This document shows positions 11,101 to 17,656 of a DNA stretch of 37,592 nt, in pieces. The stretch's first letter is position 1. Each line of letters starts with the position of its first letter. Source of the DNA: Verrucomicrobiota bacterium. Lineage in GTDB: Bacteria > Verrucomicrobiota > Verrucomicrobiia > Limisphaerales > JADLHS01. Below the pieces are notes generated by a model, which was not told where the DNA came from, ran no database searches, and saw only the letters and a program-made list of their open reading frames with translations. The stretch covers positions 1 through 37,592 of the forward strand of contig JALOTT010000001.1 of the NCBI GenBank assembly GCA_025457745.1. The letters run 5' to 3'. The translations under genes were made by a program, and so were the position numbers.

Positions 11101-11348
11101 GGTTCGCCGTCCTTGTCCTTGATGAGCAACCCGCGCACAGTGGCCGAGAGAACAAACGGATTGAGCCGCAACTTCTGGATCGAAACCTCCCGGTCAAGCT
11201 GTTTGGACAACTGCTTCACCGCCACGGCGCGGATGATGGGCGGCAAAATCAGGAAACCAATCAAGGTGTAGGCAAGCAACGCCCACCCGGCCCGGCGCAG
11301 CCATTTACGCCGACGCAGCGGAGGCGGAGTGAGAAATGAAGTGTTCAT
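8151..11348 (-). CDS. DUF748/AsmA-like envelope protein
   Basis: N-terminal TM (WALLAYTLIGFLILPPIIRAVAVKQLSKQLDREVSIQKLRLNPFVLSATVRGL), long repetitive beta-rich body typical of DUF748; start ATG at 11348. Confidence 0.85.
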   Translation of the reverse strand: MNTSFLTPPPLRRRKWLRRAGWALLAYTLIGFLILPPIIRAVAVKQLSKQLDREVSIQKLRLNPFVLSATVRGLLIKDKDGEPFISWDEVRVNFQITSFFGKPWVFEEVSTTKPFVRVQVNKDYTLNFTDLITKFTPTNTPATPPKPSKPLALRISRLQIGGATASFTDLTPRTPFARVFGPLDVTLTNFRTDPDNRNPYSFNGTTDAGEKFAWRGYFFLDPLRSQGEFALQNITLTKYAPLYEDFVRFVVKDGTVDVGATYRFELSASNRVASVTNAAFALHSFKLADPGSGTNIVELPEFAVSGASVDAMARTAEINSITSDGGRLRLRRNADAALNVVELSKPADGATNAPGGILLLLRSVTNAVAMLLSSTNAWNGVIREVNLTNGAVSLEDLVNSRPARLELDNISLTAKNISNVPGTNLTATLTLRWNTNGTVKVDAETSFALPTADVQITLDKLELKPLDPYLEPKVNVFILDSKLSLTGKLRLRTATSGLPEVTFQGDARLDDFASADGVLAEDLLKWSSVRVSGLDANLNPPAVTIKEIAVDDAYARVVIETNGTINLLAALHIENTNAPAPAAEKPAKFKRANKTAVATSVPAPETNAPTARSLPKISIGSVVFSNAQLRLTDRSITPAVNMAIQQLGGTISRLSSDELQHADVNLHAKVDNGGPVEITGTINPLGKNLTMDLKITMKDADLTPTSPYSGKFAGYRIAKGKLGVDLAYKISDRKLAAKNLIILDQFTFGEKVDSPDATKLPVKLGVAVLKDRNGRIELDVPVEGSLDDPQFRLGKVIGRAILNVITKIITSPFAVLGSLFGGKGEEISYQDFPPGSSLLLTDGKSKLDSLASGLYERPALQLEIEGSVDPDADRKGLRQVRLYQQLRTKQWMSLRKSERATATSEQITLAPEDRAKWVTTLYVTALEKGDMALTRPTTNQIANIAAEIPPTASRRPAEMPRGAAALLRPPKPGKEIVDAGVASTPSPAGGGEARPAADVNEMAQALMDAMVVTDADLATLAADRAKAVREYILQSGKAEAERIFLTENQPGGVKNTGSRAYLQLK

Positions 11349-11429
11349 CGTTGATCCAGCGTTTGCCGGTATTGTTGCGTCAGTCGTGAGCCAACCGGAA
11401 GTCAATTCCTGAGTCAATGCAACGTGCGT

Positions 11430-11633
11430 TCGCGCCTTTGGGATGAAGATTCAGAATTTCCTCGATTCCGTCCCGCGCGAAAATGCGGTGGCTGCCCCGA
11501 ATGCGCATTTCTCAAACCCCATCCGGTGCAACAAATGACACAGCCCGTCAAAAGGAATGTTCGCGTCGGTGGGGCCGAGGAGGATTCGTTCCAGGAGTTT
11601 CGCGTGTTTGCTCCTGGGTTGGCCGTGTCCGGC
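11430..11633 (-). pseudogene. HicA-like toxin remnant, frameshifted, no start codon, C-terminally truncated
   Basis: Minus strand: QPRSKHAKLLERILLGPTDANIPFDGLCHLLHRMGFEK, then in a shifted frame RIRGSHRIFARDGIEEILNLHPKGANA. Together these match the HicA pattern. Confidence 0.65.
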
Positions 11634-12746
11634 TTAAAACTGCTTCAAGAACCGCACGTCGTTTTCGTAGAAGAGGCGGATGTCGTTGATGCCATAACGG
11701 AGCATGGCGATGCGTTCGATGCCGAAGCCGAACGCCCAGCCGGTCCAGACTTCGGGATCGTAGCCGACGGTCTCGAACACCTGCGGATGCACCATGCCGC
11801 AGCCGGCGATCTCCAGCCAGTCCTTGCCCATCTTCTTTACGAGCGCGTTGGTGAAATCAATCTCGTAGCTCGGCTCGGTGTAGCTGAAGTAGTGCGGACG
11901 GAAACGAATCTTCACGTCGTCACCCATCAGTTCGCGGAAGACGAACTCGACCGTGCCCTTGAGGTCGCCGACAGTGACGTTCTTGTCCACGTAAAGCCCC
12001 TCAATCTGGTGGAAGGTGGGATTATGCGTGGCGTCGGCATTGTCGCGGCGATACACCCGGCCCGGCACGATGATGCGCACGGGCGGCGGCTGGGATTTCA
12101 TTACGCGGATCTGGACGGAGCTGGTGTGCGTTCGGAGCAGTAGCGGGGCAGGCGTCCCGCCTGCCGTAGTCCCACCGGCCGTGCCGGCTGGTGGTTGTTT
12201 GCCTTCAGGCGGGACGCCCGAAGCGACGGTGACAGGCGGGGACGCCTGCCCCACTACCGGCTTTGCCAGGTAGAACGTGTCTTGCATGTCGCGCGCGGGA
12301 TGATCGGCGGGGGTGTTGAGGGCATCGAAACAATGATACTCATCCTCAATCTCCGGTCCATCGGCGACAGCGAAACCGATCTTGCGGAATGCCCGCACGA
12401 TGTCTTCGGTGACTTGTGTGAGCGGATGAAGTTTGCCGAGCGTGCGGCGGCGTCCGGGCAGGCTGAAATCCGTCGGCTCTTTGGGCAGCGCGGCGGTCAG
12501 TTCAAGCTCTTCGCGGCGAGCCGCGAGCGCGGCTTCGAGTTCGATCTTGGCGGCGTTGATCAGTTTTCCGGCGGCGGGTCTTTCCTCTTTCGAGAGCGTG
12601 CCGAGCTGTTTCATCAGCGCGGTGAACTTGCCGTGCGGGCCGACCCACGCGCCTTTGGCATGGTCGAGCGCCGCGGGGTCGGGCGCGGCTTTGAGTTCCG
12701 CAAGCGCGGTTTGTTTGAGTGGTTCGATTTCGTTCAGCAAAGACAT
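11634..12746 (-). CDS. pheS: Phenylalanine--tRNA ligase alpha subunit with ~40-aa in-frame repeat-derived insert
   Basis: MSLLNEIEPLKQTALAEL...ARDMQDTFYL[insert]LLRTHTSSVQIRVM...GRVYRRDNADATHNPTFHQIEG...GWAFGFGIERIAMLRYGINDIRLFYENDVRFLKQF. Confidence 0.95.
   Translation of the reverse strand: MSLLNEIEPLKQTALAELKAAPDPAALDHAKGAWVGPHGKFTALMKQLGTLSKEERPAAGKLINAAKIELEAALAARREELELTAALPKEPTDFSLPGRRRTLGKLHPLTQVTEDIVRAFRKIGFAVADGPEIEDEYHCFDALNTPADHPARDMQDTFYLAKPVVGQASPPVTVASGVPPEGKQPPAGTAGGTTAGGTPAPLLLRTHTSSVQIRVMKSQPPPVRIIVPGRVYRRDNADATHNPTFHQIEGLYVDKNVTVGDLKGTVEFVFRELMGDDVKIRFRPHYFSYTEPSYEIDFTNALVKKMGKDWLEIAGCGMVHPQVFETVGYDPEVWTGWAFGFGIERIAMLRYGINDIRLFYENDVRFLKQF
12138..12258. repeat. Palindromic GC-rich element inside pheS
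   Basis: AGTAGCGGGGCAGGCGTCCCGCCTG (from ~12139) versus reverse complement of CAGGCGGGGACGCCTGCCCCACTACC (12233-12258): near-identical arms. Confidence 0.85.
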
Positions 12747-12756
12747 GCTGAGATTT

Positions 12757-12790
12757 AGCCACAAAAAAGTACAAAAGGCACAAAGAAATT
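12757..12790. repeat. 10-bp-phased ACAAAA direct repeats upstream of pheS
   Basis: ACAAAA at 12761 and 12771, ACAAAG at 12780. Confidence 0.5.
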
Positions 12791-12996
12791 TTTGGGTGTC
12801 CCTTCTTTGACAGCTGTCGTGGAGCTTTCAAAACCGGTGTCTTCCTACCCGCCGCGGCAGGCTGGCCATTACCGATTTTAACGCGGAACTGGTATCAATT
12901 CTTGCACGCTTGAAAGCCGCAGGATCTGGAAATCCTGGTTGGTCGCGCGCGTTGAGAACGCTTGTTTCTCCCGCAACTCGCCTGCACACTGTCGTC

Positions 12997-13512
12997 ATGC
13001 AAGTGCAACTGGTTATGACAGTGATCGGCAAGGACCGCACGGGTCTCGTCGAATCGGTCGCCCGCCTCGTGGCCGACCACGGCGGCAACTGGCTGGAGAG
13101 CCGCATGTGCCGGCTGGGCGGCGAATTCGCCGGCATCCTGCGCGTGCAGGTTCCTGCCGACCGCCACGCCGCATTGGAAGCCGCCCTTTGCAAACTAACC
13201 GGGCTGGCCATCGTGGTGCGCCCGGACGAAGCCGGTCGCCCCGTGGAGCAACCGCAACTCGCCTCGCTCGAAGTTGTGGGCCAAGACCGACCCGGCATTT
13301 TGCGGGAGATGACCCGCGCCCTGGCCGCGCAAGGCGTCAACGTCGAGGAACTCGCCACCGAATGTATCAGTGCGCCCATGTCCGGCGAACAACTTTTTCA
13401 GGCGCGCGCCAAATTGCGGTTGCCCGCCGGCGTTACCGCGAACGCCCTGCGCCAATCCCTCGAACGCGCCGCGTCCGAGATCGGCGTGGAGTTCACGATC
13501 ACGCAAGTGTGA
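12997..13512 (+). CDS. ACT-domain protein, GcvR (glycine cleavage repressor)-like
   Basis: Two ACT-like repeats: MQVQLVMTVIGKDRTGLVESVARLVADHGGNWLESRMCRLGGEFAG... and LEVVGQDRPGILREMTRALAAQGVNVEELATE. Confidence 0.85.
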   Translation: MQVQLVMTVIGKDRTGLVESVARLVADHGGNWLESRMCRLGGEFAGILRVQVPADRHAALEAALCKLTGLAIVVRPDEAGRPVEQPQLASLEVVGQDRPGILREMTRALAAQGVNVEELATECISAPMSGEQLFQARAKLRLPAGVTANALRQSLERAASEIGVEFTITQV

Positions 13513-13685
13513 ACGACAAGGGCGAATCCTGCGCGAATATCCGCGCGGCCCAAACCCGGGTGGCATCGCGTCAGCGAGCGGCCAAAGTGAGGAATAGTTG
13601 TTAAAAAGCCAGGCGTCCACGCTGATCGCGTATTGTGGCGCATTGTGGCTTTTCAAACAGGCGGGGACGGTCACGTTCACACATC

Positions 13686-15797
13686 ATGGAACAAGCCCAA
13701 GCACAGGCGCTTTTGAAGCAGACGCTCGGCCCGAACGCGGAGTTCCGCGAGGGCCAGTGGGAGGCGATTGATCAGATTGCCAATCAGCGTCGCCGGCTGC
13801 TCGTGGTCCAACGCACCGGCTGGGGCAAGAGCATCGTCTATTTTCTCGCGGCGAAAATCCTTCGTGACGCCGGAGATGGACCGACGCTGCTCATCAGCCC
13901 GCTCCTGTCACTGATGCGCAACCAACTGCTCGCCACGGAAAAGCTCGGCGTGCGCGCGGCCACGATTCACAGCGAGAACGTGCAGGACTGGGGCGAGGTC
14001 GAAGCGGCGCTGGCGGGCAATCACCTCGACTTGCTCATGGTATCGCCGGAGCGGCTGGCCAATCCGGATTTCATGCAAAAGCTCTTGCCGCTCCTGCAAG
14101 GCCGCGTCGGATTGTTCGTCGTGGACGAGGCGCATTGCATCTCGGATTGGGGACACGATTTCCGCCCGGACTACCGTCGCATTTTGCAGGTGATGAAGTT
14201 ACTGCCACCCGGCGTCCCGGTGCTCTGCACGACCGCGACCGCCAACGACCGCGTGGTGCGCGACATTGAAACGCAGATTCCGCAACTCCAAGTCCTGCGC
14301 GGCCCGCTCGTGCGTTCATCGCTCCGGCTTTACAACGTCTGCCTCGCCCACCAATCCGACCGGCTGGCGTGGCTCGCGCATTTTCTGCCGCAACTGCCGG
14401 GCAACGGCATCGTATATTGTCTCACCATTCAGGACGCGCGCCGGGTCGCCGCGTGGTTGCAGCGAAACAACATCTCCGCCCGCGCCTATCACGCCGACCT
14501 CGAAGGCGCCGAGCGCGTCGCGACCGAGGGGCAATTACTCCACAACGAAGTCAAAGCGCTCGTCGCCACCGTCGCGCTCGGCATGGGTTTCGACAAACCC
14601 GATCTAGGTTTCGTCATTCACTTTCAGCGGCCTGGCTCGGTCGTTGCCTACTATCAACAGGTCGGTCGCGCCGGGCGCGCAATGGATTCTGCGTTTGGGA
14701 TTCTTCTCAGCGGCAGCGAGGACGACGAGATTTCGGATTACTTCATCCGCACCGCGTTCCCGCCGGTCGAAGTGCTGCAAGGCGTGCTGGCGGCGCTCGA
14801 AAAACGCGGGCCGCTGACGGTGGATGACATCGGCGCGGAACTGAACCAGGGCCGCGGCGCGATCGAGAAAGCGCTCAAGCTCCTCGAAGTGGATGGTGCG
14901 GTGACGCACGACAAACGCGGCTACTCGCGCACCGCAAATCCCTGGCAACCGGATGCGGCGCGCTTCGAGCAAGTCACGCGCTTACGGCGGGATGAAGTCG
15001 AGCAGATGCGCCGCTATGTCGAACATAAAGGTTGTTTGATGGAGTTTTTGGCGCGGGCGCTGGACGATCCGAACGCCGCGCCGTGCGGCAAGTGCATGAA
15101 TTGCACGAAACACACCGAACGGCGGATCGTGCCCGCGGAACTGACGCAAGCGGCGGTGGACTTCCTGCGCGGCGACGCGCTGGTGCTTGAGCCGCGTTTG
15201 CGCTGGCCCAAACCGTTGCTCGAAGAAATTCGATCCGCGCTGCCTACAGCCGTGGAGTTTGGCGACAAGGGCGCGCTGAAAACGACCATCCCGGAAAAAC
15301 TTCGCGCCGATACCGGACGCGTGCTGTGCATCTGGGGTGATTCCGGCTGGGGCGACGAAGTCGCGCGCGGCAAATACGAAGCGGGTCGGTTCAGCGACGC
15401 GCTGGTGGAAGCTTCCGCTGCGCTCGTGCGCGAAAAGTGGAAGCCCGCCCCGCCTCCCGGGTGGGTCACGGCTGTGCCCTCGGCACGGCGCGCGGAACTC
15501 GTCAACGGCTTTGCCCAGCGGCTGGCGTCGAAGCTCAATCTCCCCTTCGCACCCATTCTGCGCCGCGCCCGAGTCATCCGCCCGCAGAAAGAAATGCAGA
15601 ACGGCGTTCAGCAGGTGCGCAATCTACTTGGCGCATTCGCGATTGAGGGCACGCCGCGGCCAGGCGGGGTGCTGCTCGTGGATGATGTGGTGGATTCGGG
15701 ATGGACGCTGACGTTGCTGGCGGTACTATTGCGGCAACGCGGCAGCGGGCCGGTGTATCCGTTTGCGCTGGCGAAGGCCTCACCACGAGGCGGCTGA
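13686..15797 (+). CDS. RecQ-family ATP-dependent DNA helicase with C-terminal phosphoribosyltransferase domain
   Basis: Helicase motifs (QRTGWGKSIVYF, VVDEAHCISDWGHDFRPDYR, QQVGRAGRAMDSA), C-terminal PRTase signature GVLLVDDVVDSGWTLT. Confidence 0.92.
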   Translation: MEQAQAQALLKQTLGPNAEFREGQWEAIDQIANQRRRLLVVQRTGWGKSIVYFLAAKILRDAGDGPTLLISPLLSLMRNQLLATEKLGVRAATIHSENVQDWGEVEAALAGNHLDLLMVSPERLANPDFMQKLLPLLQGRVGLFVVDEAHCISDWGHDFRPDYRRILQVMKLLPPGVPVLCTTATANDRVVRDIETQIPQLQVLRGPLVRSSLRLYNVCLAHQSDRLAWLAHFLPQLPGNGIVYCLTIQDARRVAAWLQRNNISARAYHADLEGAERVATEGQLLHNEVKALVATVALGMGFDKPDLGFVIHFQRPGSVVAYYQQVGRAGRAMDSAFGILLSGSEDDEISDYFIRTAFPPVEVLQGVLAALEKRGPLTVDDIGAELNQGRGAIEKALKLLEVDGAVTHDKRGYSRTANPWQPDAARFEQVTRLRRDEVEQMRRYVEHKGCLMEFLARALDDPNAAPCGKCMNCTKHTERRIVPAELTQAAVDFLRGDALVLEPRLRWPKPLLEEIRSALPTAVEFGDKGALKTTIPEKLRADTGRVLCIWGDSGWGDEVARGKYEAGRFSDALVEASAALVREKWKPAPPPGWVTAVPSARRAELVNGFAQRLASKLNLPFAPILRRARVIRPQKEMQNGVQQVRNLLGAFAIEGTPRPGGVLLVDDVVDSGWTLTLLAVLLRQRGSGPVYPFALAKASPRGG

Positions 15798-15806
15798 AGA
15801 GTCTTG

Positions 15807-16829
15807 ATGAACGCACACGAATATCTCGGCGATGACGGGCAGGCAATGTTGCTGCTCTGCTCTTCGCTCGCAGTGCCAGCGACCGCGAAGGAGACGGTCC
15901 TGTCTCAGTTGAAACTGAGCGAATGGAATCAGCTTGAGCGCAAGATCCGCGAGTCTTCATTACGAAGCCCCGCCGCTCTGCTGGGACGAACGGCGGAGGA
16001 ACTTGCGAAGGCGCTTGCACTGCCGACCGACGAGGCCGAACGAATCGCCCGGCTGTTGGAATTCGCCGGCCAACTTTCAGCGGAACTCCAAAACCTGTTT
16101 GAGCACGGACTCTGGGCGGTGACGCGTGCGGACGAGCTTTACCCGGCGCATCTGCGAGACACATTGAAACATCAAGCGCCGACAGTGCTGTTCGGTGCTG
16201 GCAACATCCACTTACTGCAACGCGCCGGTGTCGCCGTTGTTGGCTCACGCAACATTGACGAAGCGGGCGCGGCGTTCGCGCGCGAGGTTGGCACAAAAGC
16301 CGTTTCAGCAAAATTACCAGTTGTTTCCGGTGGCGCGCGCGGCACGGACCGCATTGCGATGCAAGCGGCGCTCGAAGCCGGCGGCATTGCGTTCGGCGCG
16401 CTGGCAGACAGTTTGGAACGCACGACCCGTCAGGCCGACGTGCGCGAGTTCGTAAACGATGGGAAACTGGTCTTGCTCACGCCCTACGCGCCCACCGCCG
16501 GCTTCTCTGTTGGCGCGGCGATGGGACGGAACAAATTGATTTACGGCCTGGCGGAATTCGCCGTGGTGGTGAGCAGCGACCATCAAAGCGGCGGCACCTG
16601 GGCTGGCGCAGTGGAAGCGTTGAAAGCGAACTGGTGTCCCGTGCTGGTACGCGATGGCGACGCTGTGCCGCGCGGGAACAAAGAATTGCTCAAGGTCGGC
16701 GCGACGGCATTGCCAACGGTTGAATTGGCGGAAATCTCCGACCTGTCGGCTTGGATGACGCGACACACGGCGACCAAGCCGGTCGAGGCAGATCTGTTTG
16801 ACTTGGCGTTGCGCGAGCGTCCGAAGTAG
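15807..16829 (+). CDS. DprA/Smf-like DNA-processing protein
   Basis: GVAVVGSRNIDEAGAAFAREVG...VVSGGARGTDRIAMQAALEAGG...GRNKLIYGLAEFAVVVSSDHQSGGTWAGAVEAL. Confidence 0.88.
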   Translation: MNAHEYLGDDGQAMLLLCSSLAVPATAKETVLSQLKLSEWNQLERKIRESSLRSPAALLGRTAEELAKALALPTDEAERIARLLEFAGQLSAELQNLFEHGLWAVTRADELYPAHLRDTLKHQAPTVLFGAGNIHLLQRAGVAVVGSRNIDEAGAAFAREVGTKAVSAKLPVVSGGARGTDRIAMQAALEAGGIAFGALADSLERTTRQADVREFVNDGKLVLLTPYAPTAGFSVGAAMGRNKLIYGLAEFAVVVSSDHQSGGTWAGAVEALKANWCPVLVRDGDAVPRGNKELLKVGATALPTVELAEISDLSAWMTRHTATKPVEADLFDLALRERPK

Positions 16830-17255
16830 TCAACGCGCTTTTCGCCGGAGAGCGTCCTTGAACATCCAGTAGTGTCGCGCCAGCCGCTCCTTGTAGGCTT
16901 GGTCTTTCACCACGTCGCGGAATAGGTTCAAGAGGATGGGCGAGTGCCGCGATTGCGGATTCAGGGGATCAAGGGATGCCTCCATCACTTCTCGGGCATA
17001 CTCCTCCAGTCCAAGTTTCCGTTTGTAGAATTCCAGACCTTCCCAGCCGTAGTTGATAATGGTTAGCGTGTCGCCCGTGCTCCGGGCGACGACCTCGATC
17101 ATCACACGGCGGCAATCACAGTCCAACTCGTCGCAATACAATTCCAGCAAGGCGTAATCATCCGCCGGAAGATCAGCGACGCCAGCGGTGGTGATGGTAC
17201 GGGTTTCGCGCGTTCCCAACTCGGGAAAGCGGTGAATGAACGGCGACATTGGCAT
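16830..17255 (-). CDS. Hypothetical protein
   Basis: 141-aa ORF convergent with the DprA-like gene; low-complexity-free, plausible composition (DCDCRRVMIEVVAR). Confidence 0.6.
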   Translation of the reverse strand: MPMSPFIHRFPELGTRETRTITTAGVADLPADDYALLELYCDELDCDCRRVMIEVVARSTGDTLTIINYGWEGLEFYKRKLGLEEYAREVMEASLDPLNPQSRHSPILLNLFRDVVKDQAYKERLARHYWMFKDALRRKAR

Positions 17256-17287
17256 GGCGGGAGCAGTTGCTTAGGACATAAGCCAGC

Positions 17288-17653
17288 TTACGAAGACAGC
17301 ACTAGCTCGTGGACCGGATAACCGAGAATCCCCCGGACACTGCCGGAATCGTCGGCCACCTGGAAAAGCTCTCCGTTGATCTCGTAGCGCGCGTTCCATT
17401 CCACGCCGAACTGTTTGCGGTTTTCAGTGATCCCCAACGGGATCGTCTGGCCCTCGCGCGCGAGGCAGCGAGCCAGATGATCTTCAGGATCAAGCATCCA
17501 CGCGTCGCGATTGGCGCAGAAAAAGATGACGGGGCCGAGTCGTACCGCACGTGTGTCACCCCGTAACGCGCATTGTTGGATTCGGATCGCTTCCTGTGTG
17601 AAACTTGTCTTGTCCAGTTCGGCGATCCGGACATCGGTCTTGGATGTCGCCAT
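17288..17653 (-). CDS. Hypothetical protein directly downstream of SNF2 helicase
   Basis: 121-aa ORF with 3-bp gap to the SNF2 gene, same strand. Confidence 0.55.
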   Translation of the reverse strand: MATSKTDVRIAELDKTSFTQEAIRIQQCALRGDTRAVRLGPVIFFCANRDAWMLDPEDHLARCLAREGQTIPLGITENRKQFGVEWNARYEINGELFQVADDSGSVRGILGYPVHELVLSS

Positions 17654-17656
17654 GAG

